Source of the DNA: JAKAVN01 sp963734845
GTDB lineage: Bacteria; Desulfobacterota; Binatia; Binatales; Binataceae
NCBI GenBank assembly: GCA_963734845.1
Contig: CAVTIS010000017.1
Coordinates: 124,001 to 188,000, forward strand
Reading direction: 5' to 3'
Length of the DNA stretch: 64,000 nt
Below, one piece after another: positions 53,843 to 63,983 of the stretch. Under the pieces are notes generated by a model, which worked only from the letters and a program-made list of their open reading frames with translations, had not been told where the DNA came from and ran no database searches. Position numbers and translations under genes: made by a program. Position 1 is the stretch's first letter, and every line of letters begins with the position of its first letter.

Positions 53843-55195
53843 ATGGAAACTGTGATAAAGACCGTTGCGATGCGCTTTGCGGTGGCCACACTCGGATGCA
53901 AGGTCAACCAGTACGACTCGGCGATGATCGAGTCGCGCCTCGGCGCCCGCGGGATGGAACGCTGCGAGTTCGACGAGATCGCCGACGTCTATATCGTGAA
54001 CACCTGCACCATAACTGATCGCGCCGATGCCGAGAGCCTCAAGCTCGCGCGCCGCGCGCGCCGGCTTAATCCACGCGCGCGCGTGGTGATGACGGGATGC
54101 CTCGCGCAGGCCAATCCTGCCGTGCTCGCCTCGTCGCCCGAGATTGACGCGGTGGTAGGACTCGGCCGACCGGACGATCTCGAGCGCGCCGCCCTCGGCG
54201 AGGCGCCGGGCCGGGTGATGGTCACCAACTTGCGCAAGGAGCGCGCGCCGATCGAACTCGGAGCGGTTGCGCTGGAGGGCCGCACCCGAGCCTTCCTCAA
54301 GCTGCAGGAGGGGTGCGATCAATTCTGCAGCTTCTGTATCGTGCCGACTTCGCGCGGAACTTCGCGCAGCGTCGAGCCGCGGCGCATCTTCGACGCGCTC
54401 GATCGCCTCGCGGCTTCCGCCTTTCGCGAGGTGATTCTGACCGGCGTTCACCTTGGCGGCTACGGGCGCGACCTCGATCCACCGGTCAGCCTCGAGACCC
54501 TGCTCGATATGGTTGCGGAGCGCTCGCCGATCGATCGGGTCAGGATAAGTTCGCTCGACCCCGAGGAGCTGAGCGACCGTATCCTGGAAATCATGGCCGC
54601 GAGTGACAAGTTCTGTCCGCATCTGCATCTGCCGCTTCAAGCCGGCACCGACGCGACGTTGGTGCGAATGCGCCGCCGATACGATGTCGCGCATTTCAGC
54701 GACCGCGTCGAACGTATCCTCGAGTTGATGCCCTCGGCGGCTATCGGCACTGACCTCATCGCCGGATTCCCCGGCGAGACCAGTCAAGATTTCGACGATT
54801 ACTTTAGATTTATCGAAGCGCTTCCGCTTGCCTACTTTCACGTCTTCCCATACTCGGTGAGGGCGGGGACCACGGCGGCCAAGCTGCCGGGCAAGGTCGC
54901 ATCGGCTGAGATAAAGCGCCGCGCGGGTATCCTGCGCGCGCTCGGCGAGGACAAGCGGCGGCGCTTTGTCGAACAGTTCCACGGATCAAAGCTTAAAGTC
55001 CTGCTTGAAGAACGCGGCACGGACGGTAGGCTGAAGGGCTACAGCCGCAACTATATCCGCGTGCTGGTGGAGGGGCCCGAAACACTTGAGAACGATGAAG
55101 TTGAGGTGGTGGCGTCGCGTGTCGAGGGCGTGGCCCTGGCTGGGGAAATTGCTGGGCTCCCCTTCGGGCTCGGAGCCGGCGCAGCCACGCTCTGA
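53843..55195 (+). CDS. mtaB: tRNA (t6A37)-methylthiotransferase, MtaB-like
   Basis: 450-aa radical SAM methylthiotransferase. The first cluster is in the MTTase N-domain (TLGCKVNQYDS, NTCTITDRADAES, MTGCLAQANP), which reads TLGCKVNQYD as in MtaB rather than MiaB's T-F-G-C-Q-M-N. The second (SAM) cluster is in QEGCDQFCSFCIVP. TRAM domain with KVLLEERGTDGRLKGYSRN at the C-terminus. Product would be ms2t6A37 in tRNA-Lys-like tRNAs. The gene overlaps rnc. Confidence 0.88.
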   Translation: METVIKTVAMRFAVATLGCKVNQYDSAMIESRLGARGMERCEFDEIADVYIVNTCTITDRADAESLKLARRARRLNPRARVVMTGCLAQANPAVLASSPEIDAVVGLGRPDDLERAALGEAPGRVMVTNLRKERAPIELGAVALEGRTRAFLKLQEGCDQFCSFCIVPTSRGTSRSVEPRRIFDALDRLAASAFREVILTGVHLGGYGRDLDPPVSLETLLDMVAERSPIDRVRISSLDPEELSDRILEIMAASDKFCPHLHLPLQAGTDATLVRMRRRYDVAHFSDRVERILELMPSAAIGTDLIAGFPGETSQDFDDYFRFIEALPLAYFHVFPYSVRAGTTAAKLPGKVASAEIKRRAGILRALGEDKRRRFVEQFHGSKLKVLLEERGTDGRLKGYSRNYIRVLVEGPETLENDEVEVVASRVEGVALAGEIAGLPFGLGAGAATL

Positions 55196-55880
55196 AGACG
55201 AACGCGCAGACCTCGAGCAGCGGCTCAACTATACTTTCGTGCGTCCCGAACTGCTGCGAGTGGCGCTCACTCATCCGAGCGCCGCGGTCGGCGCCGACTT
55301 GCATTACGAACGGCTGGAATTCCTGGGCGACGCGGTGCTCGACCTCGCGATCGCAGACCTGTTGATGCGCCGGCTGCCCGAGGCCAAGGAGGGCGTGCTG
55401 TCCAAGGAGCGCGCTTCGATCGTCAACGGCCGCACGCTGGCGGCCAAGGCGCAGGACATCGGGGTGGGCCGCGCGCTCAGGCTGGGCAAGGGCGAAGAGA
55501 AAAGCGGCGGGCGCGAGAAGGTATCGATTCTCGCGGCGTCGTTCGAGGCCGTTATCGGCGCGATCTACACCGACAGTGGGCTGCGGCCGGCCCAGGCCGT
55601 GATCGAGGGACTTTTCGCCGACGATATCGGCGGTCCCTCGACCGAGCGCGACTACAAGACGGAATTGCAGGAAATCGCCTATCGCCGCTTTCGCAGCCAG
55701 CCGGTTTACGAACTGGTGTCGTCGCGCGGCCCCGACCACGCCAAAACCTTCACCACGCGCATCCGGATCGCCGGACGCGATCTCGGGGTGGGCGAGGGCG
55801 CCAGCAAAAAGCAGAGCGAGCAATCGGCGGCGCGCACCGCGCTTGACCGGATCGAAAGCGAGAAACATGACAGCCGCTGA
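55095..55880 (+). CDS. rnc: Ribonuclease III
   Basis: Double-strand RNA endonuclease of rRNA and regulatory RNA processing. 261 aa from the ATG, overlapping mtaB by about 100 bases. RNase III domain with ERLEFLGDAVLDL at residue about 72 and FEAVIGAIYTDSG; dsRNA-binding domain from about 185 with DYKTELQEIAYRRF and GEGASKKQSEQSAARTAL. Compared with E. coli (226 aa), the signature comes about 35 residues late. No convincing later start codon is seen, so the N-terminal extension (WWRRVSRAWPWLGKLLG) may be real. Overlaps era. Confidence 0.92.
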   Translation: MKLRWWRRVSRAWPWLGKLLGSPSGSEPAQPRSEDERADLEQRLNYTFVRPELLRVALTHPSAAVGADLHYERLEFLGDAVLDLAIADLLMRRLPEAKEGVLSKERASIVNGRTLAAKAQDIGVGRALRLGKGEEKSGGREKVSILAASFEAVIGAIYTDSGLRPAQAVIEGLFADDIGGPSTERDYKTELQEIAYRRFRSQPVYELVSSRGPDHAKTFTTRIRIAGRDLGVGEGASKKQSEQSAARTALDRIESEKHDSR

Positions 55881-56763
55881 GCCTCATCGCGCGGGCTTCG
55901 TCGCCTTGGGCGGACGCACCAATGTCGGCAAGTCGACGCTGCTCAACAGGATGGTCGGCCACAAGGTCGCGATCGTCTCGCCGCGGCCGCAGACCACCCG
56001 CCGGCGCATCCTCGGCATCCGCTCCGACTCCGACGCGCAACTTATTTTCGTCGATACGCCGGGGCTGCATCGTCCGCGCAGCGCGCTCGATCAGCACATG
56101 ATCGAAATTGCGCGCCGATGCCTTGGCGAGGGCGAGGTCGCGGTCGGCGTGGTCGAGGCCGCCGCTCCGCTGAGCGAAGGCGACCGCGCCTTTCTTGCCG
56201 AGCTGCGCGAGATCAAGGCGCCACGCGTCGTCGCGGTAAACAAGATCGACCGCATCAAGCGCGCCGAACTGTTCGCCGCCGTCGAGCAGTGCGGCCGCGA
56301 AGTGCCCGAAGCCGAGATAGTCCCGGTCAGCGCGCTCAAGGGCGGCAACGTTGACGAACTGATCGCGGTGATCAAGCGGATGCTGCCCGCGGGACCGTCC
56401 TTGATGCCCGAAGACGAATACACTGACCAGACCGAGCGCATGATCGCGGCCGAGGTCGTGCGCGAGAAGGTGTTTCTCGCGATGCGCGAGGAGGTCCCAT
56501 TCTCGACCGCCGTGGTGGTGGAGAATTTCGTCGAGGAGCCCGATCGCCGCCTGCTCAGGATCGACGCGGTCATCGTAATCGCGCGCGAGGCGCATAAGGG
56601 GATGCTGATCGGGGCGGGCGGCCGCCAGCTCAAGCAAATCGGCACGGCCGCGCGCCTCGAACTCGAAAAGATGCTCGGCGCGCGGGTCTTCCTGCAACTG
56701 CTGGTCAAGGTGGAAAAGGACTGGACGCGCAGTCCGCGCAAGATCGCGGAGCTGGGACTCTGA
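55867..56763 (+). CDS. era: GTPase Era
   Basis: 298-aa GTPase for 16S rRNA maturation and 30S assembly. GRTNVGKSTLLNRM (G1), FVDTPGLHRP (G3), VNKIDRIK (G4), and the C-terminal KH domain IVIAREAHKGMLIGAGGRQLKQIG. The ATG lies inside the rnc stop region (14-base overlap). rnc-era is a conserved pair. Confidence 0.96.
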   Translation: MTAAEPHRAGFVALGGRTNVGKSTLLNRMVGHKVAIVSPRPQTTRRRILGIRSDSDAQLIFVDTPGLHRPRSALDQHMIEIARRCLGEGEVAVGVVEAAAPLSEGDRAFLAELREIKAPRVVAVNKIDRIKRAELFAAVEQCGREVPEAEIVPVSALKGGNVDELIAVIKRMLPAGPSLMPEDEYTDQTERMIAAEVVREKVFLAMREEVPFSTAVVVENFVEEPDRRLLRIDAVIVIAREAHKGMLIGAGGRQLKQIGTAARLELEKMLGARVFLQLLVKVEKDWTRSPRKIAELGL

Positions 56764-56764
56764 G

Positions 56765-58246
56765 ATGAAGCCAGTTGCGAACGTCGCCGCCCGCGCAGGC
56801 GCGCTCACTGCGTTGCCCGAGGGCGCGCCGGTCGCAGTGCTGGTCGGACGCGCCAACGCGGGCAAATCAACCCTCTTCAACCGTATCGCCCGCGGCCGCC
56901 GCGCAATCGTGAGCCCCATCGCCGGCACCACGCGCGACCTCAACGTCGGCCAGGCCGAGCATCGCGGACGCAACTTCTTCGTTGTCGATAGCGGAGGCCT
57001 CGAATTGGGCGGACGGGAGCGCCTCGGTGAGCGCGTCGCTGAGGGCGCCTTGCACGCCGTCGCGCTGGCCGACGTCGTGGTCTTCATGCTGGATGGGCGG
57101 GCCGGCCTCGGACCCGGCGACCGCGAGGCGATCGCGCTGATTCGCGAGACCGGACGCCCGATGGTCGCGGCGATCAACAAGATGGATCGCTCCGGCATGG
57201 AAGCCCTCGCCGGCGAGTATCATGCGCTGGGCGTCTCGCCGATGCTGCTCGTGTCGGCGGCCCACGGACGCGGGGTTGAGGAGTTGCTCGACGAAATCGT
57301 CGAACGCCTGCCCGCCGCGGAGGCTGCGCCTGCCGTGCCGCCCGATTTGAGGCTCGCGCTCATCGGCCGTCCCAACGTCGGCAAATCCTCGCTGCTCAAT
57401 CGCCTCGCCGGCTTCGAGCGCGCGATCGTCGACGACACCCCTGGTACCACGCGCGATCCGGTTGACGTGCGCCTGCGCGCGGCCGACCGCGATGTCCTTC
57501 TGATCGACACCGCTGGAATTCGCCGGCCGACCAGGGTCGAGGGCGAGCTCGAGCATTTCTCGGTCGGCCGCGCGATAGAGACTATTCGCCGCGCCGAAGT
57601 GTTGGTCCTCGTGATCGATTCTACCGAAGGCGTCACCGACCAGGATGCGCGTCTCGCGCGGCTGGTCGAAAGCGAAGGCCGCGCCCTGGTCCTGGTCTGC
57701 AACAAGTGGGACCTCGCGGCGAAAGAGGGGCGCCGGGTCGCGGCCTTCGTGCGCGACGCGCAGGAGCAGGTGCCATTCCTGGCGTTCGCGGAGATGCTGT
57801 TCACCTCGGCGCTGACCGGCGACGGCGTCGACAAGATCATCCCGGCGGCGATGAAAGCGGCCGATTCGTGGCGCGCGACTTTCCAGACCGCGCAGCTCAA
57901 CCGCATCCTGGCCGAGGCTACGGCCGCGATGGACCCGCCGATGATCGAGCGGCGGCGGCTCAAGTTGATGTACGTTACCCAGATCGGCCATTCGCCGCCG
58001 CGTCTCGCGTTTTTTGCCAACGTCGAACGCGACATTCCGGCGCACTACCTGCGCTTCCTTGCCACGCGCTTTCGCTCTGCGCTCGGGCTGGTTGGTACGC
58101 CGCTCCTGCTGAGTTTCCGTCGCACTGGGCGTACCTGGGCCGAGGCGCGCGCGACCGGCGTTGTGCGGCCCAAAGGGTCGGTCAAAAAGCCGCCGAGCAG
58201 GCAATCAAGGAAGTCACTCGCGAAAGCGCCGAAGAAGCGAAAATGA
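56765..58246 (+). CDS. der: Ribosome-assembly GTPase Der (EngA)
   Basis: 493 aa with two tandem G domains for 50S assembly. The first: GRANAGKSTLFNRIARG, DSGGLELGG, NKMDR; the second: GRPNVGKSSLLNRLAG, DTAGIRRPTRVEGELEHF, NKWDLAAKEG; then the KH-like C-terminus with LNRILAEATAAMDPP and LALVGTPLLLSFR-like residues. A Lys-rich tail ends it. Starts two bases after era. Confidence 0.96.
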   Translation: MKPVANVAARAGALTALPEGAPVAVLVGRANAGKSTLFNRIARGRRAIVSPIAGTTRDLNVGQAEHRGRNFFVVDSGGLELGGRERLGERVAEGALHAVALADVVVFMLDGRAGLGPGDREAIALIRETGRPMVAAINKMDRSGMEALAGEYHALGVSPMLLVSAAHGRGVEELLDEIVERLPAAEAAPAVPPDLRLALIGRPNVGKSSLLNRLAGFERAIVDDTPGTTRDPVDVRLRAADRDVLLIDTAGIRRPTRVEGELEHFSVGRAIETIRRAEVLVLVIDSTEGVTDQDARLARLVESEGRALVLVCNKWDLAAKEGRRVAAFVRDAQEQVPFLAFAEMLFTSALTGDGVDKIIPAAMKAADSWRATFQTAQLNRILAEATAAMDPPMIERRRLKLMYVTQIGHSPPRLAFFANVERDIPAHYLRFLATRFRSALGLVGTPLLLSFRRTGRTWAEARATGVVRPKGSVKKPPSRQSRKSLAKAPKKRK

Positions 58247-58364
58247 ACGAGAGGGCGACTCCCCGCGCGGGACGGGGCAGCCGCCGCATTGTGGAAAGGC
58301 GCGCGCCGCGCGGATTTCGCCGCCCGCGGTGGCTTCTATATAGTTACAGGCAAGGTCGGATTTA

Positions 58365-59897
<1,533 letters not shown>

Positions 59898-59904
59898 CCA
59901 CAGC

Positions 59905-61353
59905 GTGACCGTTCGAACGCGCTACGCGCCGAGCCCGACCGGTGCGCTGCATATCGGCAACGTGCGATCGGGATTGTTCGCCTACCTGTACGCGCGGCAC
60001 AACGGCGGCGAATTTATTCTGCGCATCGATGACACCGACCAGGAGCGCTCCACCGAAGAATCGCTCGCGGAGATTCTCGAGAGCCTCCGCTGGCTCGGAA
60101 TGGAATGGGACAAAGGGCCGCCCGACCGCCGCTACTTCCAGTCGAGCCGCTTCGATCGTTATCGCGAGGGCGCGCTACAGTTGCTGCGCGAAAAAAAGGC
60201 CTACCCCTGCTATTGCACGGCGGAGGAACTGGACGCCAAGCGCAGGCAGGCCGAACGCGAGCATCGCAAGCCCGGCTACGACGGCAAGTGCCGCGACCTG
60301 CCATTTCCCGCGGACCTCGAGCTGCCCGACAAACGCGCCGGCCGCAACTATACGATTCGGTTTCGCACGCCGCGCATCGGCGAGACCGTGGTCGAGGACC
60401 ACATCAAGGGCCGCGCCGTATTCGACAACGCGGAACTCGATGACTTGATAATTTTCCGCTCCGACGGCGTGCCGACCTACAACTTCGCGACCGTGCTCGA
60501 CGATGCCGACTTCGGTATCACCCACGTCGTGCGCGGCGACGACCATCTGCCCAACACGCCGCGCCAGATGCAGATCTTTTTCGCGCTCGGGCTCACGCCG
60601 CCCGAGTTTGCGCATCTGCCGATGGTGATGGGTCCCGACGGACAGAAGCTCTCCAAGCGCCACGGCGCGACCTCGGTCTTTGCCTACCGCGACGCCGGCT
60701 ACTTTCCCGAGGCGCTGTTGAATTACCTGGCGCGGCTGGGATGGTCGCACGGCGACCAGGAGATTTTTTCCAAAAAAGAGCTGATCGAGTATTTCGGTTT
60801 CGAAGCCTGCGGCAAGTCGGCGGGGATTTTTAACGCCGAAAAGCTTCTGTGGCTGAATTTCCACTACATGAAGGAGCGGCCGCTGCCGCAACTCGCGCGC
60901 GAGGTACGCCCGTTCATCGAACGCGCAGGCTACACGCAGATTCCTGGCGACGAGGCGTGGCTCGAAAAAATGATCGCAACGCTCCGCGAGCGCGCCAAGA
61001 CCATGGTCGAACTGGTCGATTTCGCGAAGTTCTACTTGAGCGATGCGATTACGATCGATCCCAAGGCCGCGGCCAAGTTTTTCAAGCCGGAGATCGCCGC
61101 GCCATTAAGCGCGCTCGCGCAAGAGATAGAATCGATCGACGCCGAGTTTAACGAGGCGACCGTGCAGGCGGCGTTCGAGCGCGTGCTGGAGCGTTTCGCG
61201 ATGAAGCTCGGCCAACTCGCGCAGCCGGTACGCGTGGCGCTGACCGGCGGGACGGTTAGCCCGGGGATTTACGAAGTTATCGCCGTCCTCGGCAAGGTGC
61301 GAACGGTCGCCCGATTACGCGCCGCCTTGGAGCGTGTCGAATCCACCGTCTGA
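59905..61353 (+). CDS. gltX: Glutamate--tRNA ligase GltX
   Basis: 482 aa. Class I aminoacyl-tRNA synthetase. TRYAPSPTGALHIGN gives the HIGH-type motif (as HIGN), and KLSKRHGA (residue about 248) is the KMSKS-type motif; FEACGKSAGIFNAEKLLWLN and the helical anticodon-binding domain follow. GTG start 7 bases after guaA. Whether the enzyme is discriminating or non-discriminating for tRNA-Gln cannot be told from sequence alone. Confidence 0.95.
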   Translation: MTVRTRYAPSPTGALHIGNVRSGLFAYLYARHNGGEFILRIDDTDQERSTEESLAEILESLRWLGMEWDKGPPDRRYFQSSRFDRYREGALQLLREKKAYPCYCTAEELDAKRRQAEREHRKPGYDGKCRDLPFPADLELPDKRAGRNYTIRFRTPRIGETVVEDHIKGRAVFDNAELDDLIIFRSDGVPTYNFATVLDDADFGITHVVRGDDHLPNTPRQMQIFFALGLTPPEFAHLPMVMGPDGQKLSKRHGATSVFAYRDAGYFPEALLNYLARLGWSHGDQEIFSKKELIEYFGFEACGKSAGIFNAEKLLWLNFHYMKERPLPQLAREVRPFIERAGYTQIPGDEAWLEKMIATLRERAKTMVELVDFAKFYLSDAITIDPKAAAKFFKPEIAAPLSALAQEIESIDAEFNEATVQAAFERVLERFAMKLGQLAQPVRVALTGGTVSPGIYEVIAVLGKVRTVARLRAALERVESTV

Positions 61354-61354
61354 T

Positions 61355-61412
61355 CGGCGTTTTGCGAATATCCGCCTGTAATCCCCGCCTTTCGCATTTC
61401 AGGAAAACGCCG
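61355..61412 (+). terminator. Long-loop inverted repeat after gltX
   Basis: CGGCGTTTT (61355-61363) and AAAACGCCG (61404-61412) are perfectly complementary. Inside, GCGAA (61364) and TTCGC (61391) can extend the stem with an 8-base bulge. It starts right after the gltX stop. Either a terminator or a structured leader element for the next gene. Confidence 0.4.
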
Positions 61413-61486
61413 CATTAGAAATTCGGCGCTTTATTGAGTACTCTCACGAGCACGCTAATTGCTTTAGCATCTGATCAGTCAGAGCA

Positions 61487-61503
61487 GTTCGTCAGGAACG
61501 AAC
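61487..61503 (+). promoter_or_regulatory. Operator-like palindrome upstream of the CmcJ-like gene
   Basis: GTTCGT and ACGAAC with a 5-base centre, perfect arms, 22 bases before the ATG. Typical size for a dimeric repressor site. A weak promoter (TTGAGT ... TAATTG, 16-base spacer) lies about 40-60 bases further up. Confidence 0.35.
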
Positions 61504-61524
61504 GCAGAAGGCAGGACCATAACC

Positions 61525-62376
61525 ATGAGCGAGAGCACCCATATCGACCCTGTCGTTAGCCGTGTGGAAGCATCCCTGAGCTACCTCGACGTGACCGGGC
61601 AAAAGCCGGTCACCTACATGTACAAGACCGAGAACGGCACACCGCAGCGGACCTATCAGAACGTGAAGCACAAAATGTCGATTCTCAATGGTCGCGCGGT
61701 CAACGAACGGTTGACCCTGGACGGGCAGGGTTTCGCGCTGGTGCATCATCCGACCGCGACGGTTAATTTCTATGACGAGGCCGAAGTCCGCGGGATTTAT
61801 TATCCCGAGGTCGAGCGCCTGGTGAAGCAGGCCACGGGCGCCGCGCGGGTACTGGTGTTCGATCACAACGTGCGATGCGGCCCGATGGCGAAAGAGGGGT
61901 TGAACGGCGCGCGCGAGCCGGTCCGTTTCGCGCACAACGACTACACGCTCAAATCCGGCCCCCAGCGCGTGCGCGACCTGATGGGCGACGAGGCCGAGGC
62001 GCTGCTGAAGAACCGTTTCGTATTCATCAACGTGTGGCGGCCGATTCGCGGCCCCGTGGAGGAGGCGCCGCTCGCGGTGTGCGACGCGCAGAGCATGCGC
62101 CTTGCCGACTTCGTGCCGACCGACCTCAAATATCGCGACCGCACCGGCGAGGTTTACTCGGTGGCTTTCAACCCGGAGCATCGCTGGTTCTATTTTCCGC
62201 GGATGCAGCGCGATGAGGCGCTGTTGCTTAAGTGCTACGACTCCTCCGTCGACGGTCGTGCGCGATGGACCGCGCACACAGCTTTCGACGATCCGACCTC
62301 GCCGCCCGAAGCCGCACCTCGCGAGAGTATCGAAGCGCGCACAATCGCGTTTTTCGCGCCCGACAAGAAAAACTGA
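61525..62376 (+). CDS. CmcJ/NvfI (AsaB-like) family oxidoreductase
   Basis: 283 aa, a family that includes cephamycin CmcJ and fungal AsaB-type enzymes. Motifs seen: VTYMYKTENGTPQRTY, FYDEAEVRGIYYPEVERL, VLVFDHNVRC, VRFAHNDYT, NVWRPIRGPVEEAPLAVCDAQ and RWFYFPRMQRDEALLLKCYD. These proteins are 2-oxoglutarate-type oxygenases or hydroxylation/methoxylation partners in secondary metabolism; the exact reaction here is open. No other biosynthetic genes adjoin. It converges on a TauD-like dioxygenase. Confidence 0.85.
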   Translation: MSESTHIDPVVSRVEASLSYLDVTGQKPVTYMYKTENGTPQRTYQNVKHKMSILNGRAVNERLTLDGQGFALVHHPTATVNFYDEAEVRGIYYPEVERLVKQATGAARVLVFDHNVRCGPMAKEGLNGAREPVRFAHNDYTLKSGPQRVRDLMGDEAEALLKNRFVFINVWRPIRGPVEEAPLAVCDAQSMRLADFVPTDLKYRDRTGEVYSVAFNPEHRWFYFPRMQRDEALLLKCYDSSVDGRARWTAHTAFDDPTSPPEAAPRESIEARTIAFFAPDKKN

Positions 62377-62383
62377 AACGGGG

Positions 62384-62403
62384 AGCGCCGCCCTCGCGGC
62401 GCT
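62384..62403 (+). terminator. Convergent terminator hairpin
   Basis: AGCGCCGC / GCGGCGCT perfect 8-base stem with CCTC loop, followed by TCGATTTAAT, between the two convergent oxygenase genes. Can serve both directions. Confidence 0.7.
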
Positions 62404-62413
62404 TCGATTTAAT

Positions 62414-63346
62414 CTAATATTCTTCGGCGCTCGCCGAGGCGTCGCCTGCAGGTGGCGCAACCGCGATGCCCTGCTGCTCGCAGGTGTTCGCTACATCGGA
62501 GACGGTGGCGCGGCGCACGTCGCGAGTCCATCGGAGATCGTCGAAGTCAGTGCCGCGATGCATCGTGCAGCGATCGTCCCACATCACCAGGTCGTGCACG
62601 CGCCATCGATGGTTGTATACGAACTGACGCTGAGTGGCGTGTGCGATAAGCTGGTCGATGAGGGCGCGGCCCTCGTCTTCCTGCATGCCGAGGATGCGGC
62701 CGGCGTGCGAAGCGAGGTAGAGTGACTTCCGTCCGTTTTCAGGAATTGTTCGCGACATCACCTGCGGGACCGGCGGCAGGCTCTTGCGCTCGGCCTCGGT
62801 GAAGGCGCTGAAGCCGATGCGCGCGCGCGAAAAAGCCAGGGCGTGCTCGGCGACCAGGCCGTCGAGCCGACGCTGCAGCCCCTCGCCTAGGGCGTCGTAG
62901 GCGGCGCGCAGGTCGGCGAATTCGGTGTGGCCGCCGATCGGCGCTACGGTGCGCGCATACAGCAGCGAGGCGCGCGCCGGCAGATACTTGAACGAGCTGT
63001 CCGTGTGCCACAACCGATTGGCAAGCTGCAGCATCCGCGTCCGGCTTTTTTCGCCCCAGATTTCGCTTCGCGAATTGAGGTTGGAAACGTCGGCGAGTTT
63101 GTCGGGCACCCGCAGTTTCGCGCCCAGGTTCAGGGCCGCGATGGTGGTCTCGAGCGGACCGAAGTGCCGCGCGAAATCGATGTGCTGCTCATCGGTGAGT
63201 TCCTGCCCCGGAAAGACCAGCACGGCATAGTCCCAGAAGGCCTGCTTGATCGACGCGACATCTGCCGGGTCGAGCGGGCGCGACAAATCGACGTCGCCTA
63301 TTTCGGCGGCGAAACCTTCTGTCACCGGACATACCGTGATCGCCAT
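62414..63346 (-). CDS. TauD/TfdA-family 2-oxoglutarate-dependent dioxygenase
   Basis: 310 aa. Non-heme iron enzyme: the HxD pair in LWHTDSSFKYLPARASLLYA, the distal His in DDRCTMHRGTDFDDLRW and the 2-oxoglutarate Arg in RDVRRATV. N-terminal DLSRPLDPADVASIKQAFWD and VFPGQELTDEQHIDFARHFGPLE are typical of the family. Substrate unknown (taurine, 2,4-D, alkyl sulfates and others in the family). No sulfonate transport genes nearby. Confidence 0.92.
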   Translation of the reverse strand: MAITVCPVTEGFAAEIGDVDLSRPLDPADVASIKQAFWDYAVLVFPGQELTDEQHIDFARHFGPLETTIAALNLGAKLRVPDKLADVSNLNSRSEIWGEKSRTRMLQLANRLWHTDSSFKYLPARASLLYARTVAPIGGHTEFADLRAAYDALGEGLQRRLDGLVAEHALAFSRARIGFSAFTEAERKSLPPVPQVMSRTIPENGRKSLYLASHAGRILGMQEDEGRALIDQLIAHATQRQFVYNHRWRVHDLVMWDDRCTMHRGTDFDDLRWTRDVRRATVSDVANTCEQQGIAVAPPAGDASASAEEY

Positions 63347-63374
63347 CGGGGGTCCTCCGCTATTGTGCGCAGAC

Positions 63375-63983
63375 CTAGGGCGAGGGTGCGGAAGAGGGCT
63401 CGCCCGGAGTTTCAGGCGAAGGTTCGGAAGGAGATTCGGAAGAAGGTTCAGATGACGGCGCCGGCGACGGTCCGGACGCTGCCTCCGGGGAAGACGCCGG
63501 AGCGCCCGCGCGCATGCTTTCGAAAAAGCTCGAATTCGCGCTGACGAACTGGCCCAGCGCGATCACGATCTGGTCCGACATTTCGGGCGCCTTGTCCTTG
63601 CCGACCCGAAACACCGAAGAATCCTCGAACACCTCGCCCGGCAGCTTGTCCGAATAAATGGTGAAGGAAACGGATACCGCCGACATGCGCCCGGCCAGTT
63701 TATTGTCGATACCCTTCCACATGTCCACGCAGGCAAAATGCACGCCCATCCCGTAGCCGCTGGTGTTCTCGGCCAGTTGATAGCCGACCGACTTTTGGAT
63801 TTTTTCTTTGAACGTCGCGCAGAATTTCTCCCCCACGGGATCGGCGCAGCGGCACGCGACGTTGATGTTGATCTTTCCGGCCGCGTCCTGCGCAGCGCTG
63901 TCGGTGGGCCAAACCGCCGTCGAAGCCGCCGCGATGACAAGCGACATCATAGTTGCCGCGATTATGAATCGAGGAACTCTCAA
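63375..63983 (-). CDS. Secreted protein with repetitive Ser/Pro/Glu tail
   Basis: 202 aa. Signal peptide to about residue 32 (IIAATMMSLVIAAASTAVW ... DSAAQ). The globular part, residues 33-155, has four Cys (CRCADPVGEKFC and FACVDMW) that could form two disulfides, and VSFTIYSDKLPG. The last ~40 residues are S-P-x-x-P-S-E-P repeats, disordered and acidic. No domain recognised. Near the right window edge; the promoter may lie outside. Confidence 0.65.
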   Translation of the reverse strand: MRVPRFIIAATMMSLVIAAASTAVWPTDSAAQDAAGKININVACRCADPVGEKFCATFKEKIQKSVGYQLAENTSGYGMGVHFACVDMWKGIDNKLAGRMSAVSVSFTIYSDKLPGEVFEDSSVFRVGKDKAPEMSDQIVIALGQFVSANSSFFESMRAGAPASSPEAASGPSPAPSSEPSSESPSEPSPETPGEPSSAPSP

